Part shown: positions 33,246 to 41,390 of the stretch, piece by piece
Position numbering within the stretch: the stretch's first letter is position 1
Layout of the letters: each line of letters starts with the position of its first letter
Assembly: GCF_900141815.1 (NCBI RefSeq)
Contig: NZ_FQYR01000002.1
Location: forward strand, 1 to 64,000
Length of the DNA stretch: 64,000 nucleotides
Origin: Rubritalea squalenifaciens DSM 18772
GTDB lineage: Bacteria > Verrucomicrobiota > Verrucomicrobiia > Verrucomicrobiales > Akkermansiaceae
Reading direction: 5' to 3'
The notes under the pieces: model-generated
The model's input: the letters and a program-made list of their open reading frames with translations, nothing else
Told to the model about the DNA's origin: nothing
Database searches by the model: none
Made by a program: the position numbers and the translations under genes

Positions 33246-34355
33246 CTACTTGTCCGCTTTGGCCTGCTGGATCATGGCTTCTAGCGCCTTCTCCATCTCC
33301 TCGCCACGTAAGTTCTTGTGGCGGATCACTCCCTTGTGATCGATCAAGAAGAGCGTTGGCCAACCGGTAACGCCCCACTTGGTGGAGATCTTACCATCAG
33401 CCTGTTCATTGGTGAAGTTCCGCCAGGTCGTGGTTCCATCCTTCACCATTTCCTTAAGCTTCTCCTTGTCGTCGCTATTGACACCGACAATGGCGAAGGG
33501 CTCCTCTTTCCACTTCTCTACGAGCGACCGCTCGTGAGGAAGCATAGCACGGCATGGGCCTCACCAATACCCCCAGAAATCTAGCAGAACCACCTTGCCG
33601 CGGTAATCGCTGAGTTTGAACTCCTGATCATCCTGATCCGTGCCGACGATATCTGGAGCGACTCCGCCGACCACCAATTGCTCAAGCTGCATGAGCTTGG
33701 TCTCGAGCTGAGCTAGAGTCCCAGCATCAAGCGGCGATTTTTTCTCCTCTTCTATCAGCTCGGTGAGCAAAGCCTTGGCCTTGTCTCGCTGCTGCTTGGC
33801 CACGGCTTCATCTTGCTGCCTATCTGCATTTTTGACGTAGAAGGAGGCCAGGTAGTACTGGGCTCCACGTTTGATCTTTGGCTTTGTGGATGACTCCACT
33901 ACTTGGGTCAAAATCTCCGGAGTCCCGCCGTACCCTCCGGCCAGGTAGCGGGCGTAGCTCAGGACCGTCTCAGTATCGGCATGTTCCTGGATGAGCAGGT
34001 CGGACGCCTTCTGCCTGGTCTCACGCGTTCCTTGGGTAGCCACCCATAGCAAGCCCTTGGCGGACTCCTCCGATTTTGGGTTCGCTTCTGCCAGCTTCAT
34101 AATTCTTTTCCCGTATTCCGTCTTATCAGGGCGGCTGTTAAAGAGCTTGTTTCTCTCCTCCCTCGTTTTCGCAGCACGGAACTTCTCAAGCACCGCCCGG
34201 TTTTCAGCTTCATACTCATTGATGATACCCTGGATACTCTCGGCTTTGATTTCACTGGCTTCCGCATTCGCAGGCGGCTTCTCTGCTGCTTCCTGAGCGT
34301 ACAACACATGAGCTCCTAGCAGAACAGCGCCCGTCATCTGGACAATCTTATTCAT
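33246..34355 (-). CDS. Putative selenocysteine-containing TlpA-type thioredoxin (UGPC)
   Basis: A single frame of 369 residues if the UGA at 33561-33563 is read as selenocysteine (residue 265). Before it lies a signal peptide (MNKIVQMTGAVLLGAHVLYA) and a helical ~200-residue part. The thioredoxin domain begins near APDIVG and gives VVLLDFWGYW-U-GPCRAMLPHE; homologs of this type have Cys at U, so the active motif is UGPC. After it come FAIVGVNSDDKE, the cis-proline GWPTLFLIDHKG and a C-terminal helix. Family members are exported redox enzymes. A second ATG (residue 271) only reflects the reopening of the same frame. A SECIS-like hairpin follows the UGA. The divergent neighbour is senB. The alternative is a recent nonsense mutation or a sequencing error. 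The in-frame, exact Cys replacement together with the hairpin makes Sec the better reading. Confidence 0.75.
33513..33542 (-). promoter_or_regulatory. Bacterial SECIS-like hairpin
   Basis: On the coding strand, 31 nt after the UGA, ACGAGC-GGTC-GCTCGT forms a perfect 6-bp stem with a 4-base GGUC loop (33520-33535). Outer CTTC/GAAG pairs extend it after an internal loop. GGUC is the apical loop of the E. coli fdhF SECIS bound by SelB, and the UGA-to-loop distance falls in the range used for bacterial SECIS (about 16-37 nt). The stem uses CGG and TCG, codons that seem uncommon in neighbouring genes, as if the RNA structure were selected. Confidence 0.7.
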
Positions 34356-34421
34356 AACAAGATTACTATAGTATTACACCACCCTGTGGCAAACCTATCA
34401 GTCGCAAAAATGCTTCAGCTC

Positions 34422-34439
34422 AGGGAAATACATTTCCCT
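34422..34439. promoter_or_regulatory. 18-bp perfect palindrome between the selenoprotein and senB
   Basis: AGGGAAAT-AC-ATTTCCCT, an inverted repeat with 8-bp arms and a 2-bp centre, lies 42 bp before the senB start and 67 bp before the thioredoxin start. In a 125-bp divergent region it is well placed as a shared operator; no regulator can be assigned. Confidence 0.5.
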
Positions 34440-34480
34440 TTGCCAAGCCTTCCCCCCAGAGTCTATGCTGCTACAAACTC

Positions 34481-35458
34481 ATGCAGATACTCATCACCAG
34501 CCCCTATCCTCTCGACTCACCAAAGGGGAACTCCATCACCGCCTTGCGCATTGAGAGACTACTCAAGCAAGCAGGACATCAGGCGAGTGCAGTCCACGGC
34601 ACCCTCCCAACCGGTGCTGATGCCATGATCGCGCTGCACGCCACAAAAACCTATCCGCTTTCCGCAGCGTTCAAACAGCAACATCCCGGCAAACCCCTCA
34701 TCCTCTACCTCACCGGCACGGATCTCTACCGCGATTTATTAGAAAGGAAGCCGGACTGCCTTAATGCGATGGAACTGGCAGACATCCTCGTCGTCTCCCA
34801 GCCAGCCTCTCTCTCATCCATCCCCGAACAGTATCAGCAGAAATCCCGGGTCGTGCGCGCCAGCATAGTGATCCCGAAGCTAGAGGATGTATCACCTCCT
34901 CCACAGCCCAGCTTCGCTCTCGTTGCTCACCTCAGACCCGTGAAAAATCCCTTCCTGCTGAACCGGGCCTTGGAGCAGCTTGGTGGTCTCCCACTACATG
35001 CCTATACCTTAGGCTCGGCTCTGGATGAAAAGATGATCGAAGAAGCCCACTCGTGGCAGGCCAAGGACCCGCGCTTCCGATGGCTGGATAACGTGCCCTA
35101 TCCGCAGGCCTTATCCTGGATCTCTCAGGTCACCGCCACGATCAATTCCTCCCACCTGGAGGGAGGAGCCAATGCCGTGGGGGAATCCATCCTGCTTGGC
35201 ACCCCGGTACTCGCCTCCAAGATCGAGGGAAACCTGGGCATGTTAGGCGATGACTACGCCGGTTACTTCACACCGGATGACCCCGGCTCTTTGGCCACCA
35301 TCATACGCCGGGTTATCGAGGAGCCCGAGTTCCTCCAGCTCCTGCGCCAGCAGATACACACACGACAAACCTGCTTCTCACCAGCCATCGAGACCCAGGG
35401 CTGGCTGGACTGCCTTACGGCTGCCCAGGCCTTGAATCCAAGACCTTCTGGTAAGTAG
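34481..35458 (+). CDS. senB: Selenosugar synthase SenB-like glycosyltransferase
   Basis: 325 residues. The N-terminus (ILITSPYPL, GNSITALRIERLL) and the block PLILYLTGTDLYRDL are characteristic of the family once called TIGR04348, now SenB. The C-terminal GT-B half holds VAHLRPVKNPFLL and EGGANAVGESILLGTPVLAS with GNLGMLGDDYAGYF, typical of these enzymes. SenB uses selenophosphate and a UDP-sugar to form a selenosugar, an early step to selenoneine with SenA; SenA and SelD/SenC are not in the window. Recognition is by motif memory. The gene is divergent from the putative UGA selenoprotein and shares 125 bp with it. Its 3' end overlaps the sulfatase gene by 44 bp. Confidence 0.75.
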   Translation: MQILITSPYPLDSPKGNSITALRIERLLKQAGHQASAVHGTLPTGADAMIALHATKTYPLSAAFKQQHPGKPLILYLTGTDLYRDLLERKPDCLNAMELADILVVSQPASLSSIPEQYQQKSRVVRASIVIPKLEDVSPPPQPSFALVAHLRPVKNPFLLNRALEQLGGLPLHAYTLGSALDEKMIEEAHSWQAKDPRFRWLDNVPYPQALSWISQVTATINSSHLEGGANAVGESILLGTPVLASKIEGNLGMLGDDYAGYFTPDDPGSLATIIRRVIEEPEFLQLLRQQIHTRQTCFSPAIETQGWLDCLTAAQALNPRPSGK

Positions 35459-36698
35459 CTATCGTCTCACGAGCTTCCTGATCCAGCTCGTCCAGCTTCA
35501 GCGCCTTCCTCTCCAGCAGATCATTCTGGAGGTCAAAGATTCTACCATCCCCGTATAGCTTCCAACGCTTGCCCTGCACGTAGCGAGCCGCCTTAAATTT
35601 GCCCCAGCGCGGATCGTAGTGGCAGAACACCCACTCACGCACCTTGCCATCCTTTCCCACCAGCTGTGGGTAGAAGCTCAATCCTTCCAGTTCCTCTCCG
35701 GGTTCTTCACCTGCAATATCTAACAGGGTCGAGAAAAAGTCCGTGAAATCCACCAGATTCTCATTCACCTGACCAGCCTTCACAGTTCCCTTCCAGTAGG
35801 CGATGCAGGGAACGTGGGTACCGTATTCCATCGTCTTCCCTTTGGCCCCGCGTATTTTCTGGCCCTTGAACTCAGAAACCACCTTTCTATCTGTGCCATT
35901 ATCACCGATGAAAAGGATCAGCGTATTCTCCAGCACGCCTTGCTTCTCCAGAGTATCCACAATCTTGCCCACCTGCTTGTCCATGTAACTCACCATCTCC
36001 GCGAAATACTTCGGATCGTTCAGCTTCTTCGGATTGATCTCATCAAACTTCGGATTATCAGGAGTCGGCACGAAGGGGTCATGCACCAGCACCATCGGGT
36101 AGTAGACAAAGAAAGGGGCTTCCTTGTTCACATCAATGAAGGCATTGATATAGTTGGTAAAAAAATCCGGCCCATATCCCGGGTCATACTCACTCGTCTC
36201 CCCATCCGTATTGATCAGCGGAGCCCTGAAGCGGCTCCCCAGCTGATCAATCTGCCATAGGCAATAACGATCAAAACCCGCCTTATCCGGGGTCGTGCCC
36301 ACCTTTCCTCCTGCCAGCTTTTGCTGCCCCTTATTACCTAACAACTGCCACTTTCCCGCGATGCAGGTCTTGTAGCCGGCCTCCTTCATCGCATGGCCAA
36401 AGGTTCTTTCTTTCGGGTCGAGCAAGCCGAAGCCGATATAGTTCCGGTCATTGTACTTCCCGGTCATCAGCTGTACCCGGGAGGGAGTACAAAGCGGTGT
36501 GGAATAGCAATGGTCAAAGCGCATGCCCTGCTTGGCCAAACGGTCCAGATTCGGCGTCTTATACTGTGTGCTTCCGTAAGCCCCCAACACCTCGTAGCCC
36601 AGGTCATCAGCCATGATGAGCACCACATTCGGCTTGCCCATACATCCCAAGCTCAGGCTCAGGCCCAAGACTATTTTCCATACTGTCTGAATCATCAT
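35415..36698 (-). CDS. Secreted sulfatase (second)
   Basis: 427 residues with a signal peptide (MMIQTVWKIVLGLSLSLGCM). Asp31-Asp32 of NVVLIMADDLGYEVLG bind the metal, Cys70 in PLCTPSR is the formylglycine precursor, and GKWQLL and FIGDNGTDRKV complete the catalytic site. It is an arylsulfatase-like enzyme, shorter than the one at 11480. The start could be the second methionine. Its 3' end overlaps senB on the other strand by 44 bp. Upstream 36699-36933 is an AT-rich divergent promoter region shared with the HNH gene. Confidence 0.9.
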   Translation of the reverse strand: MMIQTVWKIVLGLSLSLGCMGKPNVVLIMADDLGYEVLGAYGSTQYKTPNLDRLAKQGMRFDHCYSTPLCTPSRVQLMTGKYNDRNYIGFGLLDPKERTFGHAMKEAGYKTCIAGKWQLLGNKGQQKLAGGKVGTTPDKAGFDRYCLWQIDQLGSRFRAPLINTDGETSEYDPGYGPDFFTNYINAFIDVNKEAPFFVYYPMVLVHDPFVPTPDNPKFDEINPKKLNDPKYFAEMVSYMDKQVGKIVDTLEKQGVLENTLILFIGDNGTDRKVVSEFKGQKIRGAKGKTMEYGTHVPCIAYWKGTVKAGQVNENLVDFTDFFSTLLDIAGEEPGEELEGLSFYPQLVGKDGKVREWVFCHYDPRWGKFKAARYVQGKRWKLYGDGRIFDLQNDLLERKALKLDELDQEARETIATYQKVLDSRPGQP

Positions 36699-36933
36699 TC
36701 TTATCTATGCGCTTATTGTTGCTGCATTCTATAGACCACATACCCAAGTATACCTGACAACTTTCACATTTATTTTCATATAGACCACACACCACTCACA
36801 ACTAAAACACAACAATCTCGTATTTAACAACTTTGTCACCACTTATAAAACACCGAAAAGGACTTTTCCGTTGCCATGAAGGGCATTTTCGGGTTATTTA
36901 TTAAGATAAGTTTAATAAACTCCTTTTTATGCC

Positions 36934-37527
36934 ATGAGTAGCTGTATCCATGAGAAATGCGTCTTGGTTTTAAATCGTCAGTGGCAGGCGATTTCAATCA
37001 TCTCCCCCGCTGAAGCCTTCGGTCACATGTGCACCGAAAATGCGGATGCCCTGAAAATCGAAGGGAACGAATCCATGGCTCCAGTGAGCCTGAGTGAGTG
37101 GCTGAAGCTCGAAGTGCGGCCACACGACCGCCCGGTAGGCACCGCACGGGGCGCTGTACGCGCTCCCACGGTGATCATCCTGCGTGAGTTCGCCCAGGTC
37201 CCACTCTACAAACCAAAATTCTCGTTGAAAAACCTCTGGGTGCGCGACAAAGGCCGCTGCCAATACACCGGCAAGCTGCTCAAGCCCTCCGAGGCCAGTA
37301 TCGACCACGTGATCCCCCGCTCCCGTGGAGGCGCCACCTCCTGGGAAAACTGCGTGCTCTCTGAGAAAGCACTGAACTCCAAGAAAGGAGCCAGGACTCC
37401 AGCTGAAGCAGGGCTCAAGCTGATCCGCCCCCCGTACGAACCGCGCCCGGTTCCCGTAACGATCACTCTGAAAAATCTCCTCGGCATCAAAGACTGGGAC
37501 TACTTCCTCGTCAACCGAGCAGCCTAA
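36934..37527 (+). CDS. HNH endonuclease family protein
   Basis: 197 residues. The core has CQYTG (one metal knuckle), Asp124-His125 (IDHVIPRSRGG), Asn139 (WENCVL) and Asn148 (LNSKKG), the layout of HNH nucleases of the McrA-like/RloB-free housekeeping type in this group. Another Cys-containing N-terminal part (ECKEKCVLVLNR-like MSSCIHEKCVLVLNRQW) precedes. Such HNH proteins are widespread in Bacteroidetes and Verrucomicrobia, and the role is unknown. It is 15 bp upstream of mscL, likely cotranscribed. Confidence 0.85.
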   Translation: MSSCIHEKCVLVLNRQWQAISIISPAEAFGHMCTENADALKIEGNESMAPVSLSEWLKLEVRPHDRPVGTARGAVRAPTVIILREFAQVPLYKPKFSLKNLWVRDKGRCQYTGKLLKPSEASIDHVIPRSRGGATSWENCVLSEKALNSKKGARTPAEAGLKLIRPPYEPRPVPVTITLKNLLGIKDWDYFLVNRAA

Positions 37528-37542
37528 CACAACCAAACACCC

Positions 37543-37929
37543 ATGCTCAAAGAGTTCAAAGAATTTGCCTTCAAAGGCAATCTCGTAGATATGGCCGTCG
37601 GCTTCATCCTCGGCGGAGCCTTCGCCACCGTCGTCAAGTCCCTCGTCAGTAACGTTATCATGCCGCCGATAGGCGTCGCGCTCGGCGATGTCGATTTCAC
37701 GAAGCTCAAGTACGTGATCAAACCCGGTGATGAGAAAACTGAAGTTGCCATCAAGTATGGCCAGTTCATCACGGATGCCATTGCTTTCCTTCTTCTCGCC
37801 CTCGTCGTCTTCATCGTCGTGAAGAAATTCATCACCGCCTTCGAGAAGAAGAAGGAAGAGAAACCAGCCGCTCCACCGAAGCAGGAAGTCCTGCTCGAAG
37901 CCATTCTGGACGAACTCAAAAAACGCTAG
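37543..37929 (+). CDS. mscL: Large-conductance mechanosensitive channel MscL
   Basis: 128 residues, normal for MscL. An N-terminal amphipathic helix (LKEFKEFAFKGNLVDMAVGF) leads into TM1 (FILGGAFATVVKSLV), and TM2 (AIAFLLLALVVFIVVKKFI) is followed by a charged C-terminal helix ending LLEAILDELKKR. It opens under membrane tension to release solutes during hypo-osmotic shock. Terminator follows. Confidence 0.97.
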   Translation: MLKEFKEFAFKGNLVDMAVGFILGGAFATVVKSLVSNVIMPPIGVALGDVDFTKLKYVIKPGDEKTEVAIKYGQFITDAIAFLLLALVVFIVVKKFITAFEKKKEEKPAAPPKQEVLLEAILDELKKR

Positions 37930-37959
37930 GCTCAGAAATCGCCGAAAGCTCAACACCAG

Positions 37960-37990
37960 CGGCACCTCAACCCGAGGTGCCGTTTTGTTT
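37960..37990 (+). terminator. Rho-independent terminator after mscL
   Basis: A 9-bp perfect stem CGGCACCTC / GAGGTGCCG with 5-base loop, followed by TTTTGTTTTT. Confidence 0.85.
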
Positions 37991-38025
37991 TTACAGATCT
38001 AACATACACCGCTAGACCAATATCG

Positions 38026-38706
38026 ATGTCCGTCACCGAAGAACAAATCCACGCAGGGCAAGCAGTCTACACCGCACGTACGCTGAAGATGTATGACTTC
38101 ATCGTGCTCGGCATTTCCAACAAGTGGATCTGGAAATGCCCCACGCGCAGGATCGAGGCGCAGTACGATGCCCAAGTCTCTGCCAATCACCTCGACGTAG
38201 GCGTCGGCACCGGACATTTCCTCGACAACTGCCACTTCCCCACCATCAACCCACGCGTGGCGCTGATGGACATGAACCGCAGCACGCTGGACTACGCCTC
38301 CACCCGCATCGCCCGCCACCAGCCGGAGACTTATCAGCAGAACATCCTGGAGGAGATCTCCCAGCCCATCGAACCCTTCGACTCCATCGGCATCAACTAC
38401 CTCCTCCACTGCGTCCCCGGCTCCATCTCGGAGAAAGCCATCGCCTTCGATCACCTCAAGCCCCTCATGAAGCCAGGCTGCCGCATCTTCGGCTCCACCA
38501 TCCTGCACGAAGAAGTCCCCAAATCCCGGGCCGCCAAACGCCTCATGGCCTTCTACAACCAAAAAGGCATCTTCTCCAACACCCAGGACACCCTAACAGA
38601 CCTGAATGAAGCCCTCACCCAGCGCTTCGATAACGTGCAGATCGAGACCGTCGGGTGCGTGGCCTTGTTTTCGGCGCAAACTCGAACACATCAACATGAT
38701 CATTGA
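38026..38706 (+). CDS. Class I SAM-dependent methyltransferase
   Basis: 226 residues. The SAM-binding motif I is LDVGVGTGHFLD (56-67), followed by LMDMNRSTLDYA (motif II acid) and the family pattern YDSIGINYLLHCVPG with FDHLKPLMKPG. N-terminal sequence KMYDFIVLGISNKWIWKCPT is characteristic of this type-12-like group. Methyl acceptor unknown; small-molecule methylation is most likely. Its last residues (TRTHQHDH) run close to the AT-rich gene that begins 34 bp later, so the extreme C-terminus may be altered by insertion. Confidence 0.85.
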   Translation: MSVTEEQIHAGQAVYTARTLKMYDFIVLGISNKWIWKCPTRRIEAQYDAQVSANHLDVGVGTGHFLDNCHFPTINPRVALMDMNRSTLDYASTRIARHQPETYQQNILEEISQPIEPFDSIGINYLLHCVPGSISEKAIAFDHLKPLMKPGCRIFGSTILHEEVPKSRAAKRLMAFYNQKGIFSNTQDTLTDLNEALTQRFDNVQIETVGCVALFSAQTRTHQHDH

Positions 38707-38739
38707 TTTACGTCCCCAACTGAGTGATGGAATATACTA

Positions 38740-39351
38740 ATGAGTTCACAAGATATATCGCATTCTTCCGAATCAAAAATACTACATACTGAGTTCTACT
38801 CGATTATAGGAAAACTCACAGTACTCTTCGCTCGAATGGAGGGAGATCTTCGCGCACTGATCTCAGGTTTGGCTTTTGCTGGCGCTTCAGTAACTGCCTC
38901 AACTTTTCTTGACTCCTCACAACTCTTATCAAATCTAAAAACTCTTCGTAAAATTGCTCGTCAGTACCCAGAACACGAAGAAGGTATAAAAAATCTGGCA
39001 AGCTCCATTGAAAGGATACGTCAAGATCGCAACCTTTTCATTCACGGTATTTGGAACCCGAATACATTTGATACAGTAAACGGCGCAGCTTTGGTCAAAG
39101 ACCTAAACACCAATTATGAGATTTCCACCAACTCAAGATCTTGGACAAGTGGGCGAAGCCGTTCTTTTCAATACAAAGATTTTACAGATATCTATAAGAA
39201 AATTGTTAGTATTGTCAGAGAAATCGAATCAATAATGAAGAGTTTAGAGAATGACCCTGATTACGAATTCGAATTTGAGATGGGTAGCAGTTCACATACA
39301 AAAATTGAATCATTTTTGCTTGATGACTCCCCTAAAGAACAAGGTGAATAG
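38740..39351 (+). CDS. HEPN-motif hypothetical protein (AT-rich, probably acquired)
   Basis: 203 residues with much lower GC than its neighbours and a lysine/isoleucine/asparagine-rich composition. It is helical, and RNLFIHGIW (97-105) contains Arg97-Asn98 and His102, the RNxxxH active motif of HEPN ribonucleases, in a 'RQDRN.FIHG.W' context seen in AbiV-like and other HEPN proteins. No nucleotidyltransferase antitoxin partner is adjacent. Possible defence or toxin role is inference. It follows a methyltransferase and precedes a degraded gene fragment, so the whole block looks like a transfer scar. Confidence 0.6.
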   Translation: MSSQDISHSSESKILHTEFYSIIGKLTVLFARMEGDLRALISGLAFAGASVTASTFLDSSQLLSNLKTLRKIARQYPEHEEGIKNLASSIERIRQDRNLFIHGIWNPNTFDTVNGAALVKDLNTNYEISTNSRSWTSGRSRSFQYKDFTDIYKKIVSIVREIESIMKSLENDPDYEFEFEMGSSSHTKIESFLLDDSPKEQGE

Positions 39352-39382
39352 CTTTGAAAACAAGCTCCTTATATCGTGAGAT

Positions 39383-39392
39383 GGGGGGGGGG
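39383..39392. repeat. Homopolymer run of ten G
   Basis: Ten consecutive G at the start of a degraded reading frame. Such tracts are slippage-prone and could mark a phase-variable or frameshifted gene, or an assembly weak point. Confidence 0.8.
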
Positions 39393-39418
39393 AAGGCCCG
39401 TGGCAGGGTGAGGAATAG

Positions 39419-39613
39419 CTCGCTCTTCGAGATCAGAATTCCAATCTCATCTGGCTGCTACACCTTGAGAACCCCGAGGCCTTTACTCAAGCCCGTCTAG
39501 AAAATGTTACGATCTATGGAGCTGCCCACGAATACCCCACGATCACTTTGTTTTCTATCCCCGTAAAAGACCCCCATCTTCTGTCTGTAGAAATCATCAG
39601 AGACGACTCCTAA
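39419..39613 (+). pseudogene. C-terminal gene fragment after the G-tract
   Basis: A 64-residue open frame without a start codon, preceded by a stop, encodes RDQNSNLIWLLHLENPEAF, VTIYGAAHEYPTITLF and SIPVKDPHLLSVEII before a TAA. The composition is protein-like. I read it as the tail of a disrupted gene whose upstream part is gone or in another frame beyond the G10 run. Family unknown. It fills most of the 347-bp gap before trpA; the remaining ~85 bp should contain the trpA promoter. Confidence 0.4.
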
Positions 39614-39698
39614 ACCGTATGTCCTTAATTCAGGCGACTGTCCCCATTTTCCCCCAATACGGCTTGATTCTTGGGGGCTAGCTTCTAGGCTTCGCGGC

Positions 39699-40499
39699 AT
39701 GAGCAACCGTATCGATACGACTTTTGCCAAGCTGGCTGAGACGAATACCGCCGCCTTTGTGGCCTATGTGGCCGCAGGCGACCCGGACATGGAACGTTCG
39801 CTGGAGATTATCCGCGGGCTGGCAGACGCCGGGGCAGACGTCATCGAGCTCGGCGTGCCATTCTCTGACCCGCTGGCAGACGGCGTGGTCAACCAGCTTG
39901 CCGCCGACCGCGCGCTCAAGGCCGGTGCCACCTTCACCAAGGTCCTCCAGCTGATCCGCGACTTCCGCACTACCCACGAAACCCCGATCGTACTCTTCAC
40001 CTACCTGAACCCGATCTACACCTACGGCTACGAGCGCTTCCACGCGGATGCCGCCGCTGCCGGTGCTGACGGCGTTCTCCTGCTGGATCTCCCGCCGGAC
40101 GAAGCCAAGCTCAATGCCGAGCTGGCCAAGAGCGAGGGACTCAAGCACATCACTCTCATCGCGCCGACCTCCCCGGACGAGCGCATCGCCGAACTAGCCA
40201 AGCAGTCCGAAGGCTTCATCTACGCCCTTTCCCGCACTGGCGTGACTGGCGCCCAGGCAGCCCCGTCCGCCTCCATCGGTGAGACTGTGGCCAAGATCAA
40301 GCAGCACACCAAAACTCCAGTCTGCATCGGCTTCGGCATCAACACCCCAGAGCAGGCCGCCATGGTCGCCTCCGTTTCCGACGGCGTGGTCGTGGGCTCC
40401 GCCATTGTCAACCAGGTTGACGTACACCAGAACGATGCCAATGTAGCCGAACAAGTGGCCGCCTTCACCAAGCCGCTGATCGACGCCACCAAAGCCTAG
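39699..40499 (+). CDS. trpA: Tryptophan synthase alpha subunit
   Basis: 266 residues, full length. TrpA splits indole-3-glycerol phosphate to indole and glyceraldehyde-3-phosphate, passing indole to TrpB. Catalytic Glu50 (DVIELGVPFSDP) and Asp61 (ADG) are present, as are the phosphate loop GVTGAQ and GFGIN..EQA motif. trpB is not adjacent; the gene stands just before dapF with 70 bp between, so it is apparently separated from the rest of the trp genes. Confidence 0.95.
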   Translation: MSNRIDTTFAKLAETNTAAFVAYVAAGDPDMERSLEIIRGLADAGADVIELGVPFSDPLADGVVNQLAADRALKAGATFTKVLQLIRDFRTTHETPIVLFTYLNPIYTYGYERFHADAAAAGADGVLLLDLPPDEAKLNAELAKSEGLKHITLIAPTSPDERIAELAKQSEGFIYALSRTGVTGAQAAPSASIGETVAKIKQHTKTPVCIGFGINTPEQAAMVASVSDGVVVGSAIVNQVDVHQNDANVAEQVAAFTKPLIDATKA

Positions 40500-40569
40500 G
40501 TCACCAATGCGGCCCCAGCCGCAAAGGCCCCTCAATGAACCATTTTCCAATAACAATTAACCAAGTTAT

Positions 40570-41388
40570 ATGATCCTCAATTTCTTCAAAATGAACGGTG
40601 CCGGCAACGACTTCGTCGTCATCGACAACCGTAACCTCGACACCAACCTCGACACCGACACCATCGCTGCCCTTTGTGACCGCCACCGCGGCATCGGCGC
40701 CGACGGCCTGCTCGCCGTAGAGCCAGCTGAGAATGGTGCCGACTACAAGTTCCGCTACTACAATGCCGATGGTGGCGAGGCGGAAATGTGCGGTAATGGT
40801 GCCCGCTGCTTCGGCCGCTTCACCGCTCACCTCACTGATGAAGTGAAGGAGTCCGTCACCTTTGAAACCATCGCCGGCACCCTGACTGCGGAGATGGTGG
40901 GTCACGACGTCCGCATCGCAATGTCCGATCCTTTTGATCTTGAAATGGACACCGATGTCAAGGTCAGCGGCCTCGACTCCGCCGTGCACTTCATCAATAC
41001 CGGCGTACCACACGCCGTCGCCATCGTGGATAACCTGCCGGAGCTCGATGTCGTCCACTGCGGCGCCGCGATCCGCTACCACGACCGTTTCGCCCCGAAG
41101 GGCACCAATGCGAACTTCTTCCAGGTCATCGCCCCGGATCACATCGCCATCCGCACTTACGAGCGTGGCGTGGAGGGTGAGACTCTAGCCTGCGGTACTG
41201 GCATGTGCGCCTGTGCGCTCATCCACCACCTCACCACCGGAGCCCCATCCCCAATCAAGGTGGATGTCGCTGGTGGTGACACCCTCGAGATCGGCTTCGT
41301 ATCCGACGGCAACGGCGGCTTCACGGATGTCACCCTCTCTGGCCCAGCCGACTTCGTCTTCGAAGGTAAAATCGACCTCGGCGAGTAA
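40570..41388 (+). CDS. dapF: Diaminopimelate epimerase DapF
   Basis: 272 residues. The two catalytic cysteines are present: Cys74 in EMCGNGARCFG and Cys208 in ACGTGMCACA. The first motif MNGAGNDFVVID is also standard. DapF converts LL- to meso-diaminopimelate for lysine and peptidoglycan synthesis in the cytoplasm. It is followed two bases later by a TlpA-like lipoprotein gene, so the pair is cotranscribed. Confidence 0.97.
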   Translation: MILNFFKMNGAGNDFVVIDNRNLDTNLDTDTIAALCDRHRGIGADGLLAVEPAENGADYKFRYYNADGGEAEMCGNGARCFGRFTAHLTDEVKESVTFETIAGTLTAEMVGHDVRIAMSDPFDLEMDTDVKVSGLDSAVHFINTGVPHAVAIVDNLPELDVVHCGAAIRYHDRFAPKGTNANFFQVIAPDHIAIRTYERGVEGETLACGTGMCACALIHHLTTGAPSPIKVDVAGGDTLEIGFVSDGNGGFTDVTLSGPADFVFEGKIDLGE

Positions 41389-41390
41389 GG

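Noticed and set aside
33246-34355. Two separate genes, or a frameshifted thioredoxin
   Set aside because: Both parts share one frame and the single UGA replaces the catalytic Cys, with a SECIS-like hairpin after it. A plain frameshift does not explain this. A nonsense mutation remains possible and is stated as the alternative.
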